Below are positions 55,940-64,000 of a stretch of DNA of 64,000 nucleotides, in pieces. This stretch comes from Acidobacteriota bacterium (GTDB lineage Bacteria > Acidobacteriota > Vicinamibacteria > Vicinamibacterales > SCN-69-37): contig JADYYY010000003.1 of the NCBI GenBank assembly GCA_020853395.1, positions 1 to 64,000 on the forward strand, in the 5' to 3' direction. How positions within the stretch are numbered: position 1 is the first letter of the stretch; every line of letters begins with the position of its first letter. Under the pieces are notes generated by a model. That model saw only the letters and a program-made list of their open reading frames with translations, was not told the DNA's origin and did not search any database. Both the position numbers and the translations under genes were made by a program.

Positions 55940-57169
55940 ATGTCCACATATCTGAAGACCCGCCTCGCCCTGATGATGTTCATCCAGTACGTCATCTGGG
56001 GGGCGTGGTACGTCACGATCACGACCTACCTCACCCAGACGCTCCACTTCACCGGCACGCAGGCGGGGCTCGTCTTCTCGACGGTCTCGATTGCCTCGCT
56101 CGTCTCGCCGTTCTTCGTCGGCCTGGTGGCGGATCGGTTCTTCGCGACCGAGCGCGTGATGGCGTTCCTCTACGTGCTGTCGGCGGTGCTCGTCTACGGC
56201 GTCACCAAGGTCACGACGTTCCCGGCGGTGTTCGGGCTGATGCTGGCGTTCTGCCTCTGCTACTTCCCGACGGTCGCGCTGACCAATTCGATCACGATGC
56301 AGTCGCTGAAGGATCCGGGCCGCGACTTTCCTCCCATCCGGACCCTGGGCACGCTCGGCTTCATTGTCGTCGTCAGCGTGGTGAGCCTGTTCAAGTGGGA
56401 AGCGGACGCGATGCAGTTCACGCTGGCCGCCATCGCGGCCGTCGTCATGGCGATCTACAGCATCGCGGTGCTGCCGCACACGCCGCCGCCGGCGCGGGGC
56501 CAGCAGGTGACGTGGCAGCGCGCGATCGGTCTCGACACGCTCGGCATGATGAAGCAGTCGAGTTTCGCGGTCTTCATCGTGGCGTCGATCCTGGCGTGCA
56601 TCCCGCTCACGTTCTACTACTCGTTCGCGAATGCCTACCTCAACGACCTGCAGGTCAACAACGCCGGCTTCATGATGACGCTCGGCCAGTGGGCGGAGCT
56701 GGTCATGCTGCTGGCGATGCCGCTGATGTTCCGCTATGTGAGCATCAGGGGCGTGCTGCTGATCGGGTTGGCCTCGTGGGCGCTGCGGTACGTGCTGCTC
56801 GCCTACGGCAACCCGGATGCCGGCATCTGGATGTTCTACCTCGCGATCCTGCTGCACGGCGCCTGCTACGACTTCTTCTTCGTCGCCGGACAGCTCTACA
56901 CGGACCAGGAGGCGCCCGGCCACCTGCGCAGCAGCGCCCAGGGCTTCATCACGTTCGTCACCTACGGCATCGGGATGTACATCGGCTCGGTGCTGTCGGG
57001 CGTGGCGCGCGACTACTTCCCGACGTGGCAGTCGTTCTGGCTCAGCTCGGCGATCATGTCGGCCGCCATCATGCTGCTCGTGCTGCTCTTCTTCCGGACG
57101 ACGTCGATGATTCGCGCGAAGGAGAAGGGGCTGCCGGAAACCGAGCCGGCCACGATTCCGGGCGCGTAG
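55940..57169 (+). CDS. MFS permease, nucleoside:H+ symporter type (NupG-like)
   Basis: The 409-residue protein has twelve membrane helices and the NupG family stretches YLKTRLALMMFIQYVIWGAW and IRTLGTLGFIV, plus SSAQGFITFVTYGIGMYIG. Family members import nucleosides; several acidobacterial relatives sit beside sugar-catabolic genes and may carry other polyols or sugars. The gene is 85 bp after the transaldolase-like gene on the same strand. Confidence 0.9.
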   Translation: MSTYLKTRLALMMFIQYVIWGAWYVTITTYLTQTLHFTGTQAGLVFSTVSIASLVSPFFVGLVADRFFATERVMAFLYVLSAVLVYGVTKVTTFPAVFGLMLAFCLCYFPTVALTNSITMQSLKDPGRDFPPIRTLGTLGFIVVVSVVSLFKWEADAMQFTLAAIAAVVMAIYSIAVLPHTPPPARGQQVTWQRAIGLDTLGMMKQSSFAVFIVASILACIPLTFYYSFANAYLNDLQVNNAGFMMTLGQWAELVMLLAMPLMFRYVSIRGVLLIGLASWALRYVLLAYGNPDAGIWMFYLAILLHGACYDFFFVAGQLYTDQEAPGHLRSSAQGFITFVTYGIGMYIGSVLSGVARDYFPTWQSFWLSSAIMSAAIMLLVLLFFRTTSMIRAKEKGLPETEPATIPGA

Positions 57170-57341
57170 GCGCCGGTAAACGCCGGTCCGCCGGCACAGG
57201 TATTACGCAGCGCACATCAGAAGTGTGTACCGCCCCGCGATGGCGGGGAGGACGGCGCAACCGCGGCGAGCCGGCCGCCGGCGCGGGGCGTGGGGTGACG
57301 GGCCACGCCCGGCAGGGAATCCGTTCGTGGGAGACGCAGCC
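57170..57341 (+). other. Structured leader before the PQQ dehydrogenase gene
   Basis: Two hairpins are visible: CCCCGC/GCGGGG (57233-57238 with 57243-57248) and GGGCGTGG/CCACGCCC (57286-57293 with 57303-57310). No T-run follows either. I recognise no riboswitch family. Confidence 0.35.
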
Positions 57342-59720
57342 ATGGCATCGAGTCATCGACAGAACCAGTCCTCGGGCAGAGGACGCGCGAGGGCCAGCGC
57401 GCACGCCGTGTTCACGGTGCTGGCCGCGGCGTTGATCGCCGTCGTCACGGTGAGCGTCGGCTCGGCCGCACGGAGCGACAAGTGGTGGTGGGACAACCTC
57501 GCCGGCCCCGACAGCTCGAACTTCGTCGGCGCCGATCAGGTCACCAAGGCGAACGTGAGCCGGCTCGAGGTGGCGTGGTTCTACCCGTACGCCACCTCGG
57601 GTTTCAACCCGATCGCCGTGGACAACGTCATCTACACGGCCGCCCGCGGCAACGCGCTCGTCGCACTGGACGCGACGACGGGCAAGGAGATCTGGGTCCA
57701 CGACAACCTCGGCGGCGCGGCTCGCGGCATCAACTACTGGCAGAGCGACAACGGCAAGGACAAGCGGCTGATCTTCTGGATCAACAGCTTCATGCAGGAG
57801 ATCGACGCCGCAACCGGCAAGTCGATCACGTCGTTCGGCACGAACGGGTACGTGGATCTACGCGAAGGCCTGGCGCGCGCCGAGAACACCGGCGCGACGG
57901 TGGCATCGCGGAGCCCCGGCAAGGTCTGGAAGAACCTCATCATCCTGGGCTCGGCGCCCGGAGAAGCGTGGATCTCGCCGCCGGGTGACATCCGGGCCTA
58001 CGACGTCGTCACCGGCAAGCGGGTGTGGCAGTTCCACACGGTGCCGCTGCCCGGCGAGTTCGGCTATGAGACCTGGCCGAAGGACGCCTACAAGTACGTC
58101 GGCGGCGCGAACAACTGGGGGTCGATGGCGGTCGACGACGAGCGGGGCATCGTCTACATCCCGACCGGCTCGCCGACCTACGACTTCTACGGCGCCGATC
58201 GCCGCGGCACGAACCTCTTCGGCAACTGCCTGCTCGCGCTGGACGCGCGGACCGGCAAGCGTCTCTGGCACTTCCAGACCGTCCATCACGATCTCTGGGA
58301 CCTCGACAACGTCTCGGCTCCGCAGCTCGTGACGGTCCGCCACAACGGCCGCCGCGTCGACGCGGTGGCGCACGCTGGCAAGACCGGGTTCCTCTACGTG
58401 TTCGACCGTGTGACCGGCGAGCCGCTGTGGCCGATCGAAGAGCGGCCGGTGCCGCAGACCGACGTGCCGGGTGAGTACTCGCATCCGACGCAGCCGTTTC
58501 CGACGAAACCCGCGCCGTTCGGCAAGCAGAGCTTCACCGTGGACGACGTGAACCCGTGGCTCGTGACGCCGGAACAGTACGAAGACGTGAAGCAGCGCGT
58601 CGCGAAGGCGCGCAACGGTACCGGGCCGCAGGGGGGCCTCTTCATTCCGCCGGCGGTGGACCAGGAAACCGTGTCCATGCCCGGCAACCAGGGCGGATCC
58701 AACTGGGGAACGACGGCCGCCGACCCCGAGAAGGGCATGGTGTTCGTCGTCAACGTCAATCAGGTCGCGCTGCTGAAGCTCGTGGACGTGAGGACGTACA
58801 CCGGGCGTGGGGGCGGCGCCGGCGCGCTCATCGCGACCGGGGCGGCCGTGTTCCAGCAGAACTGCGCCGTGTGCCACGGCACCGATCTGAACGGCGCGAT
58901 GCCTGGCGTTCCGTCGCTCGTGGGCGTCTCGAACCGGATGGCGGAGGACGCGATCAAGGCGATCATCACCGGAGGCAAGGGGCTGATGCGGCCGTTCCCT
59001 GACCTGTCGCCTTCCGATCTCGATGCCGTCACGGCGTTCGTCAGCAATCCGACGGGCCGGGGCGGTGGCGCCGGGTTCGGGCGTGGCCGGGGCGGCGCGG
59101 CTCCGAGCCTGCCGCCAGGGCCCGTGGTGGCCAGCGGCGGTGTGCCGCTGCCTGCGCTGCCGCCGCGCGGCGGCGGCGGCCCCAGGTTCGGCGGTGCCGG
59201 GCCGACCGGCGGCGACGCCGCCTATCCGGGGGACGTGGAGAACGCACCGACCGTGCGCTACGCCAGCGGCTACAACGTGATGGCGCAGTACACGAAGCCG
59301 CCGTACACGACGCTGACGGCCTACGACCTCAATACCGGCGAGATCAAGTGGCAGGTCCCGAACGGCGACCACCCGCCGACGATCGCGCGCGGCGGTCCGA
59401 CGAACACCGGCGGGGTTGCGGCGCGCAACGGCGTTGTCGTCACGAAGGGCGGCCTCGTCTTCCATGCGGGCGGCGACGGCAAGATCCGGGCATATGACGA
59501 GCAGACCGGTGGCGTGCTCTGGACCGGCACGTTCACCGGCAGCACGAGCGGCGTACCCGTGGGGTACGAGGCGAAAGGGCGGCAGTACTTCGCGCTGATC
59601 GCGAGCCAGGGCGGCGGGCGTGGTGGCGGTGGAGGAGCGCGCGGCGGCGCCCCGGCGCCACCCGTGGATCCGAACACGCCGACCGGCCTCATCGCGTACG
59701 CGTTGCCGGTGCGGAAATAG
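57342..59720 (+). CDS. PQQ-dependent dehydrogenase with internal cytochrome c domain
   Basis: The 792-residue exported protein (ATG 57342 after GGGAG) has a membrane/signal segment and an eight-bladed PQQ propeller with tryptophan-docking repeats such as ALDATTGKEIW, ALDARTGKRLW and YDEQTGGVLWTG. A heme c domain with CAVCH (about residue 508) and the axial-methionine candidate in GLMRPFPDLS is inserted near residues 490-570, followed by a Gly-rich linker, before the last blades. It oxidises an alcohol or sugar in the periplasm and passes electrons through the heme. The substrate is unknown. Confidence 0.9.
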   Translation: MASSHRQNQSSGRGRARASAHAVFTVLAAALIAVVTVSVGSAARSDKWWWDNLAGPDSSNFVGADQVTKANVSRLEVAWFYPYATSGFNPIAVDNVIYTAARGNALVALDATTGKEIWVHDNLGGAARGINYWQSDNGKDKRLIFWINSFMQEIDAATGKSITSFGTNGYVDLREGLARAENTGATVASRSPGKVWKNLIILGSAPGEAWISPPGDIRAYDVVTGKRVWQFHTVPLPGEFGYETWPKDAYKYVGGANNWGSMAVDDERGIVYIPTGSPTYDFYGADRRGTNLFGNCLLALDARTGKRLWHFQTVHHDLWDLDNVSAPQLVTVRHNGRRVDAVAHAGKTGFLYVFDRVTGEPLWPIEERPVPQTDVPGEYSHPTQPFPTKPAPFGKQSFTVDDVNPWLVTPEQYEDVKQRVAKARNGTGPQGGLFIPPAVDQETVSMPGNQGGSNWGTTAADPEKGMVFVVNVNQVALLKLVDVRTYTGRGGGAGALIATGAAVFQQNCAVCHGTDLNGAMPGVPSLVGVSNRMAEDAIKAIITGGKGLMRPFPDLSPSDLDAVTAFVSNPTGRGGGAGFGRGRGGAAPSLPPGPVVASGGVPLPALPPRGGGGPRFGGAGPTGGDAAYPGDVENAPTVRYASGYNVMAQYTKPPYTTLTAYDLNTGEIKWQVPNGDHPPTIARGGPTNTGGVAARNGVVVTKGGLVFHAGGDGKIRAYDEQTGGVLWTGTFTGSTSGVPVGYEAKGRQYFALIASQGGGRGGGGGARGGAPAPPVDPNTPTGLIAYALPVRK

Positions 59721-59759
59721 GACGGCGCCAGGCGGCGCCATCGCCTGAAGGAGGCGAGC

Positions 59760-61724
59760 ATGAGAAGCAAAGTGTTCACGAGTGCCGGGCTCGCGGTCGT
59801 GCTGGTGGCCGCGACGTCGGTGCCGATTGCGGGCACGCGGAGTACGTTCGTGCCCGACTGGACGTTCAAGGGATCGACGCTCGCCGGGTGGCAGGTGCTG
59901 GGCGATGCGAACTGGCAGGCCGTCAACGGCGAGCTCGTCGGCACGCCCAAGTCGCCGGGCGGCGGGTGGCTCGTGCTCGACAAGGGCCTGCAGGACGTCC
60001 AGTTCGGCGCGGACTTCAAGTGCGCGTCGGGCTGCAAGACGGGCGTGCTGCTCCGGGCCGAGAAGACGCCGACGGGCATGAAGGGCGTGTTCGTGTCGCT
60101 CGAGGAGGGCGCGCTGGGCTCCTACGCCGTGACCCTCGACGCGGCGGGCAAAGAGCTGACGCGTGAGAGGCTCGGCGCGGCCAACGGCATGATTCGATTC
60201 GCGCCGACCGCGCCGCCGGCGGGCCGCGAAGGCGGGCCGGCCGGGCCAGGCCGGGCCGGACGCGCGGGCGGAGCCGGGGCGCCGCCGGCTGCCGGGGCCG
60301 GAGGCCGCGGGCCATCGACCGTGACGAGCGTCGTGCCTCGTCCGTCCACGGCAATCAAGCCGAACGACTGGAACGACCTCGAGATCATCATCGACACGAC
60401 GCTGATCCGCCCGATCGCGAACACGGGGTACATCGGAGGCAGCGGCGCAGCGGTGAGCGAGGAGATGGGCCGGTTCGGTCCGATCGCGCTCTACGTCGGC
60501 GGCACCGGCGAGGTCAGGTTCCGCGACGTCTCCTACAAGGACGTGAACCTCAAGCGGTTCGTCAAGGAACAGGTCTCGCCGAATTACCGGATGCAACGGC
60601 TCACGCCGTTCCAGTACTCCTGGGCGCAGGCTGTCGCCGACGTCGACCGCGACGGGACGAACGACATCATCATCCCGCCGTTCGTCTTCCTCGGACCGGA
60701 CTACACGACGGCCCGCGAAGCGCTCTACGCCGCCGAAACGCTCAATCCGTCCACGGTGTACCCATCGGTCATGGTCGGCTTCGCCGGCGACTTCACGGGC
60801 GACGGGTGGGTGGACTTCCTGAGCACCAACGGCGGCCGGCTCTTCGTGAACCCGAAGGGCGAATCACGGCGCTGGGATGTCTACCCGAACGTGATCCCGG
60901 GCGGCGTCAGCGAGATCTGCATCATGAAGGACATCGACGGCGACGGGAAGCTCGAGCTCGTCCATGCCGGCGGCGGCGTGCTGCGCTACTCGAAGCCGGA
61001 TCCGGCCAACCCGACCGGTACATGGCTGTCGACGGTGATCAGCGAGCCCGGCTCCACGGGCGGCCACGGCATCGGGGCGGGCGACATCAACGGCGACGGC
61101 AAGATGGACATCCTGAACGCCTACGGATGGTGGGAGCAGCCGGCGTCGGGGCAAGGTCTCTGGGCGTTCCATCCGGAGGCGTTCTCTCGCTGGACCGGCC
61201 GCGCCAGCGAAGGCGCCGGCGAGATGGGCGTCTACGACGTGAACGGCGACAAGCTGAACGACGTCGTCACGGTGCTGCAGGCCCACGGCTTCGGCCTCGC
61301 CTGGTTCGAGCAGAAGCGCGATCCGTCCGGGAAAATCTCGTTCGTGCGCCACATGATTGCCGACGATTTCGCTTCGAAGAACGCCGGTGGCGTCACGCTG
61401 TCGGAGCCGCATGGGTCCACGTTCGCCGACATGACCGGCGACGGCGTCCCGGACTTCATCGTGGGCAAGCGGCTCTTCTCGCACCACGAGGGCTTCCTGG
61501 ATCCCGATCCCTACGGCCCGCCGGTGCTCTACGTGTTCAAGACGGTGCGCAATCCGAAGGCGCCCGGCGGGGCCGAGTTCGTGCCCGAACTGGTGCACAA
61601 CCAGTCGGGTGCGGGATCGATGCTGACGGCTGTCGACATCAACAAGGACGGCGCCAACGACGTCGTCACCTCTGGCGTGATGGGAGCGTTCGTGTTCTTC
61701 GGCAAGGCGCCGGTCAAGAAGTAG
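59760..61724 (+). CDS. DUF1080 (3-keto-disaccharide hydrolase-like) domain joined to FG-GAP/VCBS repeats
   Basis: The 654-residue secreted protein has a signal peptide and an N-terminal DUF1080-like sandwich (about residues 30-270) interrupted by a Gly/Ala/Pro-rich insert near 155-190. The C-terminal half holds FG-GAP/VCBS calcium loops: DVDRDGTNDIIIP, DIDGDGKLELV, DINGDGKMDIL, DVNGDKLNDVV and DINKDGANDVV. DUF1080 enzymes hydrolyse 3-keto-glycosides made by dehydrogenases. It follows the PQQ dehydrogenase by 39 bp, so the two probably work on the same sugar. Confidence 0.82.
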   Translation: MRSKVFTSAGLAVVLVAATSVPIAGTRSTFVPDWTFKGSTLAGWQVLGDANWQAVNGELVGTPKSPGGGWLVLDKGLQDVQFGADFKCASGCKTGVLLRAEKTPTGMKGVFVSLEEGALGSYAVTLDAAGKELTRERLGAANGMIRFAPTAPPAGREGGPAGPGRAGRAGGAGAPPAAGAGGRGPSTVTSVVPRPSTAIKPNDWNDLEIIIDTTLIRPIANTGYIGGSGAAVSEEMGRFGPIALYVGGTGEVRFRDVSYKDVNLKRFVKEQVSPNYRMQRLTPFQYSWAQAVADVDRDGTNDIIIPPFVFLGPDYTTAREALYAAETLNPSTVYPSVMVGFAGDFTGDGWVDFLSTNGGRLFVNPKGESRRWDVYPNVIPGGVSEICIMKDIDGDGKLELVHAGGGVLRYSKPDPANPTGTWLSTVISEPGSTGGHGIGAGDINGDGKMDILNAYGWWEQPASGQGLWAFHPEAFSRWTGRASEGAGEMGVYDVNGDKLNDVVTVLQAHGFGLAWFEQKRDPSGKISFVRHMIADDFASKNAGGVTLSEPHGSTFADMTGDGVPDFIVGKRLFSHHEGFLDPDPYGPPVLYVFKTVRNPKAPGGAEFVPELVHNQSGAGSMLTAVDINKDGANDVVTSGVMGAFVFFGKAPVKK

Positions 61725-61755
61725 GCGTCAGGCAGACGACGCTCGACGGGCAAAT

Positions 61756-61796
61756 CGACGCCGGCCTGCTGGTGCAGGCCGGCGTCGTCGTGTTTG
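61756..61796. terminator. Bidirectional hairpin terminator
   Basis: CGACGCCGGCCTG (61756-61768) pairs perfectly with CAGGCCGGCGTCG (61775-61787), followed by TCGTGTTTG. It lies between convergent genes (DUF1080/VCBS and the TonB receptor) and may serve both. Confidence 0.68.
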
Positions 61797-61826
61797 CCGC
61801 GTGTCCTTCGTCGCCGGCGCGCCGGG

Positions 61827-63644
61827 TCAGTGGAGCGTCACGCCGGCCGTCACCCACCGCCCCGGCATCGCGACGCCGACGATTTCGTGATAGGTCTCGT
61901 TCAGGAGGTTCGACCCATCGACGAAGACGTCGGCTCTCGCGAAGCGGCGCGTGACGCGTGCGCCGACGAGACCGTACGCCTGGCCATCGAAACGGCGCCG
62001 ATGGTCGACGTTCAGGGCAACCCTGAACGTCTGGCCGATCGGCAGCGACAGGGAGCCGCCGATCTGATGGCGGGCGTACTCCAGGACGTACTTGGACTGC
62101 AGCGTCAAGGCCGGCGCGTCCACGTGCAGCCCCGCGTACGACAGGCGAACCATGCCGGAGCCCCAGCGTTTCGCGAGGCTGGTTTCCACGCCGGTGGCGG
62201 CCACGTCACGAACATTCGTCGATCGCCACTTGTCGGCCGGCGACGGCCGCAGCCAATCGATCACGTTCCGATCCCAGCGGCGGAACGGCGTCACGGTCCA
62301 GGTCCATCCGAGAGATGACCATTCGACGCCGCTGTCGAGCGACCAGCTCGTTTCCGGCGTGAGCGTGGGCGTGCCGAGATTCGCCGGATCGCTGTAGTAC
62401 AGCTCGGTGAACGTCGGAATCCTGAAGCCGCGGCTCGCCGACGCGTTCAGCCGGAGCGACGAGGTTGCCTGGGTCGACACGGCAATGGAGGGATTGAGGC
62501 TGCGTCCGAACGTCGAGTACGCGTCCAGCCGAAGTCCGCCGTGTACGAGCGAGCGGGCGCCGGCCGGTATCGACACGTCGCCGAAGACGCTCGTGCGCGA
62601 GTAGGCATGGTCGCCGAGGTTGGAGGACGCGATCCAGTCGTGGCCGAACGACACGCCGGCGGTGGCGCGCCGGCCATCGGCGAACGCGCGGGTGACGGTG
62701 GCCGCAGCGTCGGCACCGTCGCTGTGGTGCCGGTTCTCCGCGAAGCCTGGACGTGCGATGTCCCACAGGAAATGGTCGTGATGATCCCTCGCCGACGCGC
62801 GTACTTCCGTGATCAGCGAGCCATGCACGTGCTGCCACTGGGCCGATGCGAGCGTCTGGTCCGTCCACTCCTTGGACGGGGAGTCGCCGTAGAACCCGTT
62901 CGCGCCGAAGGCTCGCCGGGCATGCCGCACGTCGAGGGTCAGCGTGGGCGTTACGGCGGCCCGCAGCGATGCGCCGCCCTGGACGAAATCGCGATCGAAC
63001 ATGAAGCCGCCACTGCGATTACCCCAGCCCCCGAGCGTCCATCCAGACGGCAGCCAGCGGCCCGAGAGCGATCCCGAGGCGGACGCGTAGCCATACTGGC
63101 CGCCCTCGACCGTCAGGCCCGCGTGCGCATCCTGCCGGCTGATGATGTTGATCGTGCCGCCCAGTGCATCGGCCCCGTGCACGGCCGATCCGGCGCCGTA
63201 GAGGACTTCGATCCGATCGATGCCGTCGATCGTCAGCGGCACCTCGCCGTTGTGATGTCCCGTCTGGCTGTCGTTGAGGCGCACGCCGTCCAGCAGCACG
63301 AGGTTCTGCCCGAACGTCGAGCCGCGGACGGAGAAATCGGTCTGCACGCCCTTCGGCCCGCGCGCGCGCGGATCCACGGCGGGCAGCAGTCTGAGGGCAT
63401 CGATGACGGAGGTGACGCCGATGCGCTCCAGGTCTTCGCGCGTGAGGATGGCGATCGTTCTCGGGACCGACAGCAGCGGAAGCGCGTCGATCGACGCCGT
63501 GACGAAGACGTCCTGGGAGATGCGGAGTTGGGGCGTCGGGCTGTGGCCCTGGGCCCAGGCTGTCCCGGCGACCGCCACGCTCGCCATCGCCGCGGCCAAC
63601 GCGCGGATCGCGGCGCGGTTCGACCTTGTCGACTGCGCTGACAC
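61827..63644 (-). CDS. TonB-dependent outer-membrane receptor (BtuB-like)
   Basis: The 605-residue protein has a signal peptide, a plug domain with VFVTASIDALPLLSVPRTI, DALRLLPAVDPR, FSVRGSTFGQNLVLLDGVRLND and IEVLYGAGSAVHGADALGGTINII, then a 22-strand-type barrel ending GRWVTAGVTLH. It resembles the short BtuB/siderophore class. It imports a ligand with TonB energy. The upstream 100 bp shows no cobalamin riboswitch, so B12 is not proven. It starts on GTG after GGAGG and is divergent from the acylphosphatase gene. Confidence 0.92.
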   Translation of the reverse strand: MSAQSTRSNRAAIRALAAAMASVAVAGTAWAQGHSPTPQLRISQDVFVTASIDALPLLSVPRTIAILTREDLERIGVTSVIDALRLLPAVDPRARGPKGVQTDFSVRGSTFGQNLVLLDGVRLNDSQTGHHNGEVPLTIDGIDRIEVLYGAGSAVHGADALGGTINIISRQDAHAGLTVEGGQYGYASASGSLSGRWLPSGWTLGGWGNRSGGFMFDRDFVQGGASLRAAVTPTLTLDVRHARRAFGANGFYGDSPSKEWTDQTLASAQWQHVHGSLITEVRASARDHHDHFLWDIARPGFAENRHHSDGADAAATVTRAFADGRRATAGVSFGHDWIASSNLGDHAYSRTSVFGDVSIPAGARSLVHGGLRLDAYSTFGRSLNPSIAVSTQATSSLRLNASASRGFRIPTFTELYYSDPANLGTPTLTPETSWSLDSGVEWSSLGWTWTVTPFRRWDRNVIDWLRPSPADKWRSTNVRDVAATGVETSLAKRWGSGMVRLSYAGLHVDAPALTLQSKYVLEYARHQIGGSLSLPIGQTFRVALNVDHRRRFDGQAYGLVGARVTRRFARADVFVDGSNLLNETYHEIVGVAMPGRWVTAGVTLH

Positions 63645-63733
63645 GGATATCCTCCGGCGGGCTGGCTGGTCGGTCCCTCATCTGGGACGCCGCTTGCGCG
63701 CCAGCCGAGCAGTGTACCTCGCGGCGCTCTCGA

Positions 63734-63739
63734 TATACT
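63734..63739 (+). promoter_or_regulatory. -10 box of the acylphosphatase gene, leaderless arrangement
   Basis: TATACT ends 6 bp before the ATG at 63746, so transcription would start at the A of the start codon. No clear -35 is visible 16-18 bp upstream. The reverse strand offers TATATC at the same place for the TonB receptor gene. Confidence 0.35.
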
Positions 63740-63745
63740 CGTGCG

Positions 63746-64000
63746 ATGCTCGTGGCTCGTCGTCTCGAACTGAGCGGCCTGGTGCAGGGCGTCGGGTTCC
63801 GGTTCTTCGCGGTCGAAGCTGCGACGGCTGAAGGCCTCCGCGGCTGGGTCAGGAACCTCGTCGACGGCCGCGTCGAGGTGTTCGTCGAAGGCGACCGCGA
63901 TGCCGTCGTCCGATTCGAGGCCAAAATGCGCCGCGGGCCGGCGCGCGCGCGTGTCGATCGGGTGCGCGTCGATGAGGACGCGCCTTCGGGGCAGGCGGGG
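63746..64000 (+). CDS. Acylphosphatase (3' end outside window)
   Basis: Acylphosphatases cleave carboxyl-phosphate bonds. The 85 visible residues contain the catalytic arginine loop GLVQGVGFRFFAVEAA and the asparagine strand GWVRNLVDGRVEVFVEG, both diagnostic. The family is about 90-100 residues long, so only a few residues are missing. The frame is open to the last base of the window. Confidence 0.93.
   Translation, partial: MLVARRLELSGLVQGVGFRFFAVEAATAEGLRGWVRNLVDGRVEVFVEGDRDAVVRFEAKMRRGPARARVDRVRVDEDAPSGQAG

Noticed and set aside
63645-63745. Cobalamin riboswitch upstream of the BtuB-like receptor
   Set aside because: The gap is only about 100 bp and has no B12-box-like sequence.

Overview
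The window is a 64-kb stretch of high-GC bacterial chromosome that is almost entirely coding. Its gene content suggests a soil-type Acidobacteriota, perhaps Vicinamibacteria-like: an HspR-controlled clpB/dnaJ unit, a large exopolysaccharide (EPS) locus with many GT4 transferases, a cytochrome-bearing PQQ dehydrogenase, a DUF1080/VCBS protein and a divergent Nramp. That assignment is inferred from gene content only. I saw no insertion sequences, phage genes or CRISPR arrays.

Layout. 1-852 holds the 3' part of rho. 860-8300 (minus strand) is a heat-shock unit, hspR > dnaJ-like > clpB > ftsH, with a membrane protein at its end. 8433-16331 (plus) opens the EPS locus: a NusG paralogue, a leader with hairpins, a lipoprotein, a degenerate sigma-54-activator-like regulator, a small secreted protein, an outer-membrane barrel, a Wza-like export protein and a Wzc-like co-polymerase/tyrosine kinase, closed by a strong terminator at 16392. 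16491-40883 is one long, mostly overlapping gene array: ten glycosyltransferases, a Wzy-like polymerase, an asparagine synthetase, an ABC exporter (Wzm/Wzt type), a carbamoyltransferase, a flavin oxidoreductase, a nucleotidyltransferase, an O-antigen-ligase-like protein, a HAD protein, the initiating sugar transferase and a PilZ protein.

41343-42682 carries a small DUF5658-like protein and a TerC protein. 42771-48030 is a compact RiPP cluster of lasso-peptide type: two PqqD-like proteins, a B2 protease, a methyltransferase, an asparagine-synthetase-like cyclase without the N-terminal cysteine, a 58-residue precursor with a lasso-style leader motif but an unusual core, and an HPr-kinase-like protein. 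I consider this the most interesting system in the window.

48188-52737 holds surE, tRNA-Pro(CGG), a five-heme cytochrome, a divergent Nramp transporter (minus) and an archaeal-type FBP aldolase/phosphatase. 52871-61724 looks catabolic: an SDR, a cyclase-family hydrolase, a transaldolase-like protein, a nucleoside/sugar-type permease, a PQQ dehydrogenase with an internal heme c domain, and a DUF1080+VCBS protein. Between the SDR and the hydrolase lies a remarkable inverted pair of 8-bp tandem repeat arrays. The window ends with a TonB-dependent receptor (minus) and a truncated acylphosphatase (plus).

How the parts work together. The initiating transferase loads the first sugar, the glycosyltransferases extend it, and decorating enzymes (amidation, carbamoylation) modify it. 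The ABC exporter and/or the Wzy-like proteins with Wza/Wzc export or polymerise the glycan. The NusG paralogue and the unusual regulator probably control expression. Several promoters place the transcription start at or next to the start codon, so leaderless mRNAs may be common here.
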